A program made the position numbers and the translations under genes. Source: Halarchaeum nitratireducens (GTDB lineage: Archaea > Halobacteriota > Halobacteria > Halobacteriales > Halobacteriaceae). From it: a stretch of 64,000 nt of DNA. The stretch is taken from assembly GCF_014647155.1 (NCBI RefSeq), contig NZ_BMOQ01000008.1:62001-126000 (forward strand), written 5' to 3'. The notes under the pieces were generated by a model that was not told where the DNA came from, made no database searches, and saw only the letters and a list, made by a program, of their open reading frames with translations. Positions 16,727 through 25,433 of the stretch are shown in pieces. The first letter of the stretch is position 1; each line of letters begins with the position of its first letter.

Positions 16727-18325
16727 TCAGAATCCGGTTGCGGCGCCGTCCTTCCGGGGGTCACTCGCGCCCGAGAGCACGCCCTCCCGACGGCGCGTCA
16801 CCTGCGCCCCACCGAACTCGCTCGGCGGGAGTACTCGGACATCGTGACCGCGCCGCGAGAGCTTCGCGAGAGCGCCGTCCGCCAGACGCTCCTCAACGGC
16901 GAGCGACCCGTCCTCTTGGTAGCGCCAGCGCGGCGCGTCGAGCGCCGCCTGCAGCCCCATGTCGTAGTCGAGGAGGTTCGTCAACAGCTGCAGGTGGCCC
17001 TGTGGCTGCATGAAGCCGCCCATCACGCCGAACGCCGCCCAGTCGTCCTCCGCGAAGCGGATGAGACCCGGGATGAGCGTGTGGAACGGCCGCTTCTCCG
17101 GCGCGACGACGTTCGGGTGCTCGGGGTCGAGCGTGAACGAACTCCCGCGGTTCTGGAGGACGAGACCGGTGTCGGGGACGACGACGCCGCTTCCGAAGTG
17201 ACCGAACAGCGAGTTGATGAACGAGACGACGTTCCCCTCGCCGTCTGCGACAGTGAGCAACACCGTGTCACCGTCCTCCGCAGGCGCGCCCGGCCCGCCG
17301 ATGGATACCTCGCCCGCGGCGTCGTCCACTGTCGCCGCGCGCTCGGCTGCGTACGCCTTTGACCCCAGCGACGGCACCGTCTCGTACTCTGGGTCCGTGA
17401 TGTAGTGGTGACCGTCGTGGAATGCCCGTTTCATCGCCTCCGCAAGGTAGTGTATCCGCTCGGCGGAATCGTAGGGGTACGACCCGACGTCGAGCTCCTC
17501 GGCGACGTTCAGAGCCTCAAGCGCGATGAGCCCCTGGTTGTTCGGTGGCAGTTCGTACACCGTCGCGCCGCCATACGTCGTCGAGATGGGATCGACGTAT
17601 TCCGATTCGAAGCCCGCCAAGTCGTCCGTGTCGAGCAGTCCGCCGCGTTCTCGGACGGTGTCAGCGATGTGCCCGGCGAGTTCACCCTCGTAGAAGGCGT
17701 CCGCGCCTCCGTCAGCGAGCGTCCGCATCGTCTCCCCGAGGTCGGGTAGACGCATCACCTCTCCGACATCGGGTGCGCGACCGTCAATCGTGAAGGCCTC
17801 GTGGTCGGCGTCCGTCCGGAAGGTATCGACGTGCTCCGCCCACGACGCCGCAATGACCTCGGAAACGGGGAACCCCTCCTCGGCGTACCGTATCGCGGGC
17901 CCGAGGACGGTCCCAAGGGATGTCCGACCGTGGTCCTCAAGGAGGCGCTCCCAGCCTCGTGCGGACCCTGGGACGGTGACAGCGAGCGGACCTTGTTCTG
18001 GCATCTCGTTCCCGTCGATGCGTTCACGCACGGCCGTGGGGGTGGCATCGGCGGGCGCCCCGCCGCAGCTGCGGAGCGCGCCCACGTCGCCGTCTGCGCT
18101 CCGGTAGAGCGCGAAGACGTCTCCACCGAGGCCGGTGCTCATTGGTTCGACGACGTTCAGCGTCGCCGCCGTCGCGACCGCGGCGTCGAAGGCGTTCCCG
18201 CCGTCTCGGAGGACGCTGGCGCCCGCCTCAGCGGCGAGTGGTTGACTGGTCGCGACGAGGCCATCGCGGGCGTAGACGGTTGACCGACGCGAGGTGAATC
18301 GGTCAAGGTCTGGTGTAGAACCCAT
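16727..18325 (-). CDS. Gamma-glutamyltransferase family protein
   Basis: A 532-residue Ntn-hydrolase of the gamma-glutamyltransferase family, which is autocleaved and transfers or hydrolyses gamma-glutamyl groups. Typical blocks: GLVATSQPLAAEAGASVLRDGGNAFDAA (N-terminus), NVVEPMSTGLGGDVFALY, LPPNNQGLIALEALN, and the processing site region GDTVLLTVADGEGNVVSFIN, where the Thr in DTVLLTV aligns with the nucleophile although the usual T-T-H is altered. GGFMQPQGHLQLLTN is the conserved C-terminal motif. No signal peptide, so it is probably cytoplasmic. Same strand as the peptide transporter, 232 bases upstream, which suggests joint use of gamma-glutamyl compounds. Confidence 0.9.
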   Translation of the reverse strand: MGSTPDLDRFTSRRSTVYARDGLVATSQPLAAEAGASVLRDGGNAFDAAVATAATLNVVEPMSTGLGGDVFALYRSADGDVGALRSCGGAPADATPTAVRERIDGNEMPEQGPLAVTVPGSARGWERLLEDHGRTSLGTVLGPAIRYAEEGFPVSEVIAASWAEHVDTFRTDADHEAFTIDGRAPDVGEVMRLPDLGETMRTLADGGADAFYEGELAGHIADTVRERGGLLDTDDLAGFESEYVDPISTTYGGATVYELPPNNQGLIALEALNVAEELDVGSYPYDSAERIHYLAEAMKRAFHDGHHYITDPEYETVPSLGSKAYAAERAATVDDAAGEVSIGGPGAPAEDGDTVLLTVADGEGNVVSFINSLFGHFGSGVVVPDTGLVLQNRGSSFTLDPEHPNVVAPEKRPFHTLIPGLIRFAEDDWAAFGVMGGFMQPQGHLQLLTNLLDYDMGLQAALDAPRWRYQEDGSLAVEERLADGALAKLSRRGHDVRVLPPSEFGGAQVTRRREGVLSGASDPRKDGAATGF

Positions 18326-18516
18326 ACGACAAACGCACTAACGAGATACAAATGCTTATCTAATAAAGATATATTTGCACATATCGGTGAGGGGTGATGG
18401 CCAGTGAAAAGATAACTCCGCGCTCGCGCAGATCACCCCGGGTCCGTCGGCGCTTCTGAGCGTCGTCCCAGACACGTGTTCTACTAAGTGGAACGACTTT
18501 GGCCACCCAAACTGCT

Positions 18517-19287
18517 ATGTGCACTCGTGACGTGCCTTCGGGTGTGACCTACACCGCCAACTACACCGTTGAGACGACGGCGAAGTCGTTCGCTATCGTC
18601 GCTCACCTTCGCCATCACGGCCCGACCGGGGTCTCCGAGTTAAGCGACGAACTCGGCGTCCCGAAGAGCATTGTGCACAACCACGTGAGCACGCTTCGGG
18701 AACTCGGCTACGTCCGCAAGCGCGACGGCGCGTACCGCCTTTCGCTTCAATTTCTTGAGACTGGTGTTGCAGTCCGCTCGCAGTCGGCGCTGTTCCATCG
18801 AATGGAACACCGGGTCAACGCCGTGGCGAGGCAATTCGACGCGGTCGCTTTCCTGCTTGAACGCGACGGCGCGACGGGAGTCGTGACGCACGTTGCCGAT
18901 GGTGGCGGCGTTGACGCCGCGTTCGACCTTGGTGAGCGACTTGAGCCGACCGCCGCCCCGCTTGGCGTCGCGCTCCTAGGCGAACTTCCGGTTGCGGATC
19001 GAGACGCTATCCTCAACGAGTGTGACGACGACGAACCTGCTTTGGACGCGCTTGATCGCACTGTCTTTATCGACACGCCGAAGGGTTCTTCTAGTCCCAT
19101 CGCAGCCGTTGGCGTCGAAGTGGACGGGGATGTCGGCAGCGTCGGTGTCCAGCTCCCGCACGGCATCGGGAGCGACGGCGAAGGGGAGGTGCGTGACACA
19201 CTCACGTCGCTTTCGGTGGTGCCCACACCTGAGGGGGAACGCCGGCGCTCGTTTGCGACGGCGAAACATTCGTGGCTCGGCGAGTAG
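18517..19287 (+). CDS. IclR-family transcriptional regulator (18.5 kb)
   Basis: A 256-residue regulator. The N-terminal winged helix-turn-helix (KSFAIVAHLRHHGPTGVSEL to NHVSTLRELGYVRKRDGAYR) precedes the IclR effector domain, which is less canonical than in the other two IclR proteins of the window. I choose ATG 18517 (MCTRDVPSG) over a TTG six codons upstream. It is divergent from the gamma-glutamyltransferase gene and precedes a transporter gene, either of which could be its target. The 190-base divergent spacer carries several A/T-rich TATA candidates, but I see no clear operator palindrome. Confidence 0.85.
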   Translation: MCTRDVPSGVTYTANYTVETTAKSFAIVAHLRHHGPTGVSELSDELGVPKSIVHNHVSTLRELGYVRKRDGAYRLSLQFLETGVAVRSQSALFHRMEHRVNAVARQFDAVAFLLERDGATGVVTHVADGGGVDAAFDLGERLEPTAAPLGVALLGELPVADRDAILNECDDDEPALDALDRTVFIDTPKGSSSPIAAVGVEVDGDVGSVGVQLPHGIGSDGEGEVRDTLTSLSVVPTPEGERRRSFATAKHSWLGE

Positions 19288-19443
19288 CGTGCTTTACACG
19301 CATATTGATGTATAATACTTATTGGTAACATGCCTATGTCGACGCGTTCATTCCACTCAGTAGAACGCTAGTAGCGGACGATCTCACGAAAGTATTCAGA
19401 GGATTTAAGTTTCACCCCGCATGGTAGGATCTATGGGGTTCGC

Positions 19444-20742
19444 ATGAGTACAGATGCAGACCACGGCACGCGAGCGAAAGAAGCCTTAGGATTCTCTCGG
19501 TGGTGGCTGATCGTCGCAGCAGCAGGAATGATGGCTGTTGTCGGGCCGTACCAGTACGTCTGGTCAAGTCTACGCTCGCCCGTCGCGCGCCACCTCGGCG
19601 TTGACACCGCGGTCCTCTCCACGGTATTCACGCTGTTCGTCATCTTCCAGGCCGGCTCACAGTTCCCCGTGGGATGGTGGCGCGACAGACACGGCCCGCG
19701 TGCCATCTGCGTCGCCGCCGCGTTCCTCGCGGGCGGCGGCTACGTCGCGCTCGCGTACGCGAACACCGTCTGGCAGGTCTACCTATTCTACTCGCTGGGC
19801 GCGATCGGCGTCGGTATCGTCTATACTATCGCCGTCAACACCGCGCTCAAGTGGTTCCCGGACCGCCGCGGCCTCACCTCTGGCATCGGTACGATGGCGT
19901 TCGCTGCGGGGCCCGCCGCGCTCGTCCCGTACGTCCGCGCGAACACCGGTGCCGCGCTCCCTGCGAGCTCCTTCGTGCACGTCCTACAGACCGTCGGGGC
20001 CCTCATCTTCCTTGTGGTACTCGCCGGCGCGTTCATCATCCGCGACCCGCCGAGCGATTGGCTCGCCGCACGTGGCGACAGTGACAGTGACGACGGGTCG
20101 CTCACCGAGCGCGGGAAACAGTACGAGTGGCGCGAGATGCTGCGCACCTGGCAATTCTGGCTCATGTACGGGATGTTCGTCGCCGTCTCCGGGTCGGGGC
20201 TGATGCTCACTGAGAAGATCGTCGACTACGCGGACCACCTCGGCCTTGCCGCGGTTATCGTTACGCTCGCCGCGACTCTCCTCCCACTCTCAAGCGCGGT
20301 GGGACGCCTCGTCCTCGGCGAGGCTAGCGACCGCTTCGATCCTGCGTACATGATGGCGACGTCATTCCTCCTTTGCGGGCTGGGCCTCTTCGCAGTCGTC
20401 TACTTCGGCATCCAAGGCATGCCCGCCATCTTCGTTGCAGCCGTCGTCGTCGCGACCTTCTTCTGGAGCCCGAAGTACACGCTCTTCCCAACGCTTGTCG
20501 CGAACTACTACGGTTCGAAGCATTCGTCGGCGAACTATGCGCTCCTCTACTCGGGGAAGATGTGGGGTGGCGTCCTCGGTGGGGCGGTCACCGGCCTGTT
20601 CGTCACCTCGCTTGGCTGGAACCAGACATTCCTCCTCGGCGGCGCCCTCGCGGTTATCGCGGGCGTCGCCTCGCTCGCCCTCCGCCCGCCCGCGCCCTCA
20701 ACGGCAGCCGACCGGTCAAGCGGCGAGAAAACGTCCTCCTGA
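19444..20742 (+). CDS. MFS transporter, oxalate/formate antiporter (OFA) type
   Basis: A 432-residue major facilitator with about 12 transmembrane helices. Family features include VVGPYQYVWSSLRSPVARHL in the first loop, the motif GGWWRDRHGPRAICVAAAFL-like block (GWWRDRHGPR) after helix 2, the central hydrophilic loop around residues 200-230, and the second-half repeat of the A motif near GRLVLGEASDRF. OFA transporters exchange organic anions. The following convergent gene encodes a CitE-like lyase for short organic-acid CoA esters, so a di- or hydroxycarboxylate is a reasonable substrate guess. A TTTAAGT element about 40 bases upstream may be its promoter. Confidence 0.82.
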   Translation: MSTDADHGTRAKEALGFSRWWLIVAAAGMMAVVGPYQYVWSSLRSPVARHLGVDTAVLSTVFTLFVIFQAGSQFPVGWWRDRHGPRAICVAAAFLAGGGYVALAYANTVWQVYLFYSLGAIGVGIVYTIAVNTALKWFPDRRGLTSGIGTMAFAAGPAALVPYVRANTGAALPASSFVHVLQTVGALIFLVVLAGAFIIRDPPSDWLAARGDSDSDDGSLTERGKQYEWREMLRTWQFWLMYGMFVAVSGSGLMLTEKIVDYADHLGLAAVIVTLAATLLPLSSAVGRLVLGEASDRFDPAYMMATSFLLCGLGLFAVVYFGIQGMPAIFVAAVVVATFFWSPKYTLFPTLVANYYGSKHSSANYALLYSGKMWGGVLGGAVTGLFVTSLGWNQTFLLGGALAVIAGVASLALRPPAPSTAADRSSGEKTSS

Positions 20743-20782
20743 GAAGCTACTAGAGATATTCTCCGGTCCGAGATATATCACT

Positions 20783-21700
20783 TTACGAATCGTCAACGCC
20801 GGCGAGGTCCGCCTTCCTCGCGATGCGGCGCGCCATCGCGACGGTCTCCTCGTCAACGATGCGGCCGTTTACCGTCGGTACCTCGCCGGGCGCGCACGCC
20901 TCGTAAGCTTCAATGATCTCACGGGCGCGGACTGCCTCTTGTGCGGTCGGCGCGAAGAGTTCGTTCGCTGCCGCGGTCTGCTCGGGGTGGATGACCCACT
21001 TCCCATCGTAGCCGAGCATTCGCGCGTATCGGCAGCTCTCGCGGAACCCCTCGATGTCGTCAATATCCGGGTAGAGGCCGTCGATGGCTGGGACGCCCGA
21101 GCTCGCGGCGGCGTGCGAGATGCGCGAGAGCGGGTAATGCCAGTAGTGGCCGGGGTAGTCGCCGCCCGCGTTGAGGACGTGTCCTGTTGAGTCGATGGAG
21201 GCGCTGTAGTCCCCGGGTCCAAAGATGACGGCGGCGATACGGTCGCTCGCAGTCACGATATCCTCGACATTTCCTATTCCGGTTGCGTCCTCTATCTGTA
21301 CGAAAATAGATATATCTCCCACCGTGAGGCCAGTGTTCAACTCGACGCTTCGGAGGAGCGTCTCCACTGTCTCAATATTTCCCGGCCCCTGGACCTTCGG
21401 GATGATGATGGCATCAAGCGAGCGGCCGACCGCTGCGGTAACGTCAATAACGTCCTCGTGCCACCAGCGCGTCCGAACTCCGTTGATGCGGTAGCTCACC
21501 GGTGTCTCACTCCAATCGTGGCCTCGCACTGCTTCTACGAGGCCAGCGCGAGCCTTGACCTTCTCGCTCGCATGAAGAGAATCCTCGAGGTCAAAGAACA
21601 CGCGGTCCGCGTCGCTCTCAACGGCATCCTTGATAGTTTGCGGGCTGTTCGCGGGCGTTGCCAGATGCGAGCGGAAGAGCGAGTCGGTGTTTGCGTCCAT
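20783..21700 (-). CDS. HpcH/HpaI aldolase / citrate lyase-like protein (CitE superfamily)
   Basis: A 305-residue TIM-barrel protein of the CitE/malyl-CoA lyase superfamily. The N-terminal SHLATPANSPQTIKDAVESD and RVFFDLEDSLHASEKVKAR (acidic metal-site region), the RINGVRTRWWHEDV block (Arg for the CoA-ester carboxylate), IIIPKVQGPGNIETVE, and FVQIEDATGIGNVEDI with its second acidic ligand mark the family. Such enzymes cleave or form malyl-CoA, methylmalyl-CoA or citramalyl-CoA. It is convergent with the OFA-like transporter. The exact CoA ester cannot be read from sequence. Confidence 0.82.
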   Translation of the reverse strand: MDANTDSLFRSHLATPANSPQTIKDAVESDADRVFFDLEDSLHASEKVKARAGLVEAVRGHDWSETPVSYRINGVRTRWWHEDVIDVTAAVGRSLDAIIIPKVQGPGNIETVETLLRSVELNTGLTVGDISIFVQIEDATGIGNVEDIVTASDRIAAVIFGPGDYSASIDSTGHVLNAGGDYPGHYWHYPLSRISHAAASSGVPAIDGLYPDIDDIEGFRESCRYARMLGYDGKWVIHPEQTAAANELFAPTAQEAVRAREIIEAYEACAPGEVPTVNGRIVDEETVAMARRIARKADLAGVDDS

Positions 21701-21822
21701 GCCACTCTCTCAGCGATAGCGCTGCAAAAAAGTGCGGGTGGCCGGCGGGGTAATGTTTAGATTAGCTGATTCCATGCAAAGGTGAAAGCTTTCAACTAAA
21801 TTTCGATGGTCTCTGCGTCATC

Positions 21823-22640
21823 GTGTTTAGTTAAGCGAGTTCCACCAGACGGCGAAGGCTTGCAACCACGTTTCGGCGGTCGCCGGATCGACGTGACTGA
21901 AACTATTGCTAAACGAGGAAGTTCGACGCTTTATTCCTCTAAGGACACGTTCTGCAGCATTCCGATTTCCATGACGAATCGTTTGAAATCGGAGTCCTGC
22001 TCGATGCAGTGCAGCCGCTAGATGCTGGGCGTGATCGACGAGAAACACGGCGTCGGAGACGTCGTGTTTCTCACGAAGCTCCCGCAAAAACTGCTGCGTC
22101 AATGCCGTCGTAGTCGTCGTAAACAGCCGAACATGGAGGAATTTGTTCGCTTCGGGATTGATGGCGGCGTACAGCCAGAACTGCTGACCATTGATTCGGA
22201 TCACCGTCTCGTCGAGCGCGACGTGATCCGGACTCGCGTCGCTGGCGGGCTGTAGATCGGCCTTTTGCACCCAATCGTGAACGGCCTTCCGTGACTGTTC
22301 GACACCGAGCTTCTCAAGTTCTGAGATAGTATTCGAAAGTGAGAGTCTGGACAGATGGAGTCGAATACCGAGCTCCATCAGCTCGCTCGGTGTCCGCTCT
22401 CGCTCCACAAAATATAAGTCGATCCAGTCGCTACGACCGCTGATGCGGGCGATTTCAGCCATTAACCAGCAGAAATCAGTTCCGCTTCACTTTTCAGCCT
22501 TAACTAAACACCGCGCCGCTCACGCTCCCAACCTTCAAGATTCGCTGTCTACAACGTCTCTCTGAGCAGTTCTTGGTTGAGCATAGACACCAAAACCAAC
22601 GAACTGCTCACTTCTCGAACTGGCTTAACTAGACAGTGCC
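21823..22640 (-). mobile_element. Hybrid IS6-family unit, copy 2 (IS-A plus 129-base IS-B end)
   Basis: A second 818-base unit built like the one at 5590-6407: IS-A from GTGTTTAGTTAA at 21823-21834 to its complement at 22500-22511 (689 bases), then 129 bases of IS-B-like end closing with AACTAGACAGTGCC at 22627-22640. The junction falls at the same IS-B position, next to GCTCACGCTCCCAA. The IS-A parts are nearly alike in the two units while the 129-base parts differ at many sites. No target duplication is seen. Confidence 0.85.
21827..22462 (-). CDS. IS6-family transposase (IS-A, copy 3)
   Basis: An unbroken 211-residue transposase that differs from copy 1 by scattered substitutions. The catalytic acids are conserved (VALDETVIRI, FLVDHAQHL, NAAERVLRGIKRR). 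Both terminal repeats of the 689-base element are present, so the copy may be active. One substitution to note: NAAER replaces NAVER beside the catalytic Glu, which should be tolerated. Confidence 0.93.
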   Translation of the reverse strand: MAEIARISGRSDWIDLYFVERERTPSELMELGIRLHLSRLSLSNTISELEKLGVEQSRKAVHDWVQKADLQPASDASPDHVALDETVIRINGQQFWLYAAINPEANKFLHVRLFTTTTTALTQQFLRELREKHDVSDAVFLVDHAQHLAAALHRAGLRFQTIRHGNRNAAERVLRGIKRRTSSFSNSFSHVDPATAETWLQAFAVWWNSLN

Positions 22641-22801
22641 AAGTCCAAGACAAGCCGTCGGGCGCAACCTGGGAGAGCGAGAGCGACGTCAAGAACGAAG
22701 GCTACACCTATTCGTACACCTTCGAGACGGCCGGGACGTACAAGTACTACTGCGAACCGCACCTCTCCCTGGGCATGAAGGGCGTAACCGTGGTCGTCTG
22801 A
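22641..22801 (+). pseudogene. Halocyanin (blue copper protein), C-terminal fragment
   Basis: The frame VQDKPSGATWESESDVKNEG, YTYSYTFETAGTYKYYCEPH, LSLGMKGVTVVV is the end of a plastocyanin-like halocyanin. The copper ligands Cys, His and Met are visible in YYCEPHLSLGMKG. The upstream part with the first His ligand and the Tat/lipobox signal is missing: the sequence before 22641 is the IS-B terminus. The hybrid IS therefore sits at the cut edge of an electron-transfer gene. The frame stays open into the IS, but no functional product is expected. Confidence 0.88.
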
Positions 22802-22842
22802 TCCCGGGCAGGACACCGAAGTGGAGCGATGACGGCCCGTTT

Positions 22843-24159
22843 TCAGCGTTCGATGACCCTCGAAGCGAGTCGTCTCGCCGCCCTGATGCGCCCCGGGATC
22901 CCGGCCCGGGACGTGTAATTCGTACAGAGGTGGATGTCGTCCGGGAGATGAACACGCTCGAGAGCGTCCCACGAGTAGTCGTACGCGGGCATCCCGGGCG
23001 TCAATCGCGTGACTCGGACCGGTTCCGCTGGGACGGACGTCGCGATCTCGAACTCTCGGGCCGCGACGTGACCGAGGCGGTCGTCCGACCACTCGACGGC
23101 CTCCGGCGTCTTCTCGCCGCCGAGATAACAGGTGTAGACGCCGTCGCGCCCGAGGCCCGACGCGTCCGGACGTGTGCGGTCGTCCGCGGAGGTCCGCACT
23201 CGCTCACCGAAGAGCGTGTCGTTCCAGGTCGCACCGAGCGTCACGAACGGCTCCCGGAAGGGGACTTGATGGCCGGACCCGCGCAGGTGACCGTCGGCCG
23301 CGAGATGAACGACTGCGAGAGGATTGTACGAGAGTTCACGAAGCGCGTCGATGTCCGCGGTGTCGAGGGAGCCCAGGAGGTCAGCCGTCACGGCCGCCGG
23401 ACTGGTGACGACCAGTTCGTCGACCTCAATAGTGAACGACGCCGTCTCCACGAGGTACGCGTCGTTCGTCGCACGCACCGAGCGGACCGCCGAATCCAGG
23501 CGGACTGAGTCGGCGTGAGCGTCAGCGAGCGCTTCCGGGAGAACCTGGAGGCCGTCGTCGAAGGAGACGACCGGTGGTGGCGTTCGGTCCCCGAGTCGCG
23601 TCCAGAGGAGTGCGAACAGGACGCTGCCATCGACGTCGAACCGATCGAGCGCGCGAGCGAGCGAGTGCTCGACGGGCATGTGCGCGGGGTCGGACGCGTA
23701 GAGGCCTGCGTAGAGCGGCCCTCCGATCCGGTCGGCGACCTCGCGGCCAAACGCACGAGAGAGGTACCCTTCGACGGACTCCCCCGAACGAGGTGGGGCT
23801 GTGAGCGGCTCGCAGAGCGCGCGGAGTTTGCCCCGCCAGGAGAGGAGGTCCGTCTCGACCGCCTCGCGAATCGAGAACGGGACGCGCCGAAGCGAACCAT
23901 CGCGGTAGACGTATAACGGCTCGTCTGCGGCTTCCATCATCCGGTTCCCGAGAGCGAGCGCGTCGACCAGATCGCGGACATCGGACGTGAGTCGCGTCCG
24001 CTGAGGCCCACACTCCAAGACCCGACCCTCCGCACGGACCGTCCGGACGACCCCGCCCGGTTCGCTGGCCGCCTCGAAGACGACGCTCTCGATTCCCGCA
24101 TCCCGAAGATAATGGTGGACGGACAAGCCCGTGAGTCCAGCGCCGACGATACCGATCAT
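22843..24159 (-). CDS. hemG: Protoporphyrinogen/coproporphyrinogen oxidase (HemG/HemY type)
   Basis: A 438-residue FAD-dependent oxidase of heme synthesis. It opens with the dinucleotide-binding motif IGIVGAGLTGLSVHHYLRDA followed by VVFEAASEPGGVVRTVRAEG, a signature of the family. Later blocks include REVADRIGGPLYAGLYASDP, the mid-protein VVSFDDGLQVLPEALAD and a C-terminal FAD-contacting IHLCTNYTSRAGIPGRIRAA. It converts protoporphyrinogen IX (or coproporphyrinogen III) to the porphyrin at the membrane. The gene is complete, stands alone and is convergent with the broken halocyanin gene. A near-core metabolic gene inside otherwise accessory DNA is worth noting. Confidence 0.88.
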   Translation of the reverse strand: MIGIVGAGLTGLSVHHYLRDAGIESVVFEAASEPGGVVRTVRAEGRVLECGPQRTRLTSDVRDLVDALALGNRMMEAADEPLYVYRDGSLRRVPFSIREAVETDLLSWRGKLRALCEPLTAPPRSGESVEGYLSRAFGREVADRIGGPLYAGLYASDPAHMPVEHSLARALDRFDVDGSVLFALLWTRLGDRTPPPVVSFDDGLQVLPEALADAHADSVRLDSAVRSVRATNDAYLVETASFTIEVDELVVTSPAAVTADLLGSLDTADIDALRELSYNPLAVVHLAADGHLRGSGHQVPFREPFVTLGATWNDTLFGERVRTSADDRTRPDASGLGRDGVYTCYLGGEKTPEAVEWSDDRLGHVAAREFEIATSVPAEPVRVTRLTPGMPAYDYSWDALERVHLPDDIHLCTNYTSRAGIPGRIRAARRLASRVIER

Positions 24160-24349
24160 CTCTGGTCACTGGCGAACGCCGACTCGTGACAGCGGGGAGC
24201 TCGACGCTGCCGATCGACGGTCCCCGGCGCGTCGATCGACCTACTCTCCGGGTCGTCGCCGTGGCTACCGTGCCTCCGGTCCGCGGTGGACGAGGGCGGT
24301 CTGATTAGCGATGGTACGTCAACGTACTCCGTGGTGTCGCCCGCGATAT

Positions 24350-24442
24350 CCATCGCTTAAACGGTGGTTCGAACCAGACACGAGCGCGTCGTCCGCGAGG
24401 AAGTCCTCGATGCCATCGCTTAAACGGTGGTTCGAACCAGAC
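24350..24442. CRISPR. Two-repeat CRISPR-like locus with a different repeat
   Basis: An identical 30-base sequence occurs at 24350-24379 and 24413-24442, separated by 33 unique bases, the size of a spacer. It begins CCATCGCTTAAACGGTGG and ends TTCGAACCAGAC, and contains the 12-base palindrome TGGTTCGAACCA. It is unrelated to the repeat of the main array and no cas gene is nearby. Repeat length, spacer length and internal palindrome fit a minimal CRISPR. The GGTTCGAACC core also resembles a tRNA T-arm, so a tRNA-derived duplication is an alternative. Nothing else is recognised between 24160 and 24688. Confidence 0.55.
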
Positions 24443-24688
24443 TGTAGTCAATGACGTACCACAGAATATGGGGATGTTATCATCGCCTGTCGGTAGTGGT
24501 GTTTCTCGTTCTGTGTCCCGTCCTCTATGTCCTCGAGCCAATCGGACTGGACAGACTCTCCATCCTCCGGTAGTAGATCGGACCACCGAGTCCACGTTAC
24601 GACCGAGGAGACAAGCGACTGTGACGGGGTACTTGTGACTGTTCGACCCGGCATACAACCGGCTGATACTCTATATATTCGTACGGAC

Positions 24689-25433
24689 GGCACTACTTAG
24701 TTGAGCCCGTTTGAGGGACGAGCAGGCCGTTGGCCTTCTCGTTCAAGGATGCTCGCAGACCCGTTTAGCGAGTGCTTAGAGTCGGGTTTAGAAGAAGCGT
24801 GGGACAATGAGCGGACGGCGACGCCCGTCCGGGCGTTCGCCGTCCGCCTCCACGAAACCAGTTGTTCGCTCCGCGAGACAACAACGATTCTTGCTGAAAT
24901 CGGCGTAGACCGGTCGCATGGAGCGGTCCGGAATTGGGTACACGACTCGCTGACAGCGAACGCGACCCGCCGACGGCGTCGCCGTCGCGGGTCGCTGTTG
25001 ACGAAACCGCTGCCGAGATCAATGGCGAACAATCTTGGTTGTACGCTGCAATTAACCTTGATTCGATGCTGATCCCCGACGTCGCGTTATTTGGACGTCA
25101 CGGCACCGATCCGGCAGATGCGTTTCTTCATCGCCTCCAGCAGAAGCACGATCTCGCAGACACCGAGTTTCTCGTGGATAGCTATGGGTATCGGACTGTC
25201 CTCTCTCGATTAGGGTTGATCGGTCACCTCGACTATACCGACTCGAACCATATCGAAAAGTGGGTCCACACCCTCAAGATGCGAATCGACCGCTTCCATC
25301 ACTCGTGGGTGGGCAGTCGGCCGAGCGCACGCGAGTGGCTTGAGCAGTTCATGCATTACTACAACCGCCAAAGACCGCATCAAGCTCTCGATGGAAAGAC
25401 GCCAGCGCAGGAGGTGGAGAACTAGACAGTGCT
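24689..25433 (+). mobile_element. Degraded IS-B-type element
   Basis: Bounded by GGCACTACTTAGTT at 24689-24702 and AACTAGACAGTGCT at 25420-25433, both close to the IS-B terminal repeat GGCACTGTCTAGTT. Length is 745 bases, against 746 for the intact element at 41649-42394, in the opposite orientation. The transposase has a frameshift. No target duplication is visible. Confidence 0.8.
24749..25425 (+). pseudogene. IS-B-type transposase with a frameshift
   Basis: The N-terminal part (MLADPFSECLESGLEEAWDN to VDRSHGAVRNWVHDS) is in one frame and the catalytic part (RVAVDETAAEINGEQSWLYA to the end, QALDGKTPAQEVEN) is in the next frame. The switch lies near 24940-24955. One missing base explains it and matches the one-base shorter element. 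Catalytic acids in the second frame are Asp in AVDETAAEI, Asp in FLVDSYGYR and Glu in NHIEKWVHTLK. Similarity to the intact IS-B transposase is clear but moderate, so this is a related and older element. Confidence 0.85.

Noticed and set aside
24350-24442. tRNA genes at the two GGTTCGAACC cores
   Set aside because: No acceptor stem, D-arm or anticodon arm can be placed around either core, so they are not tRNA genes.
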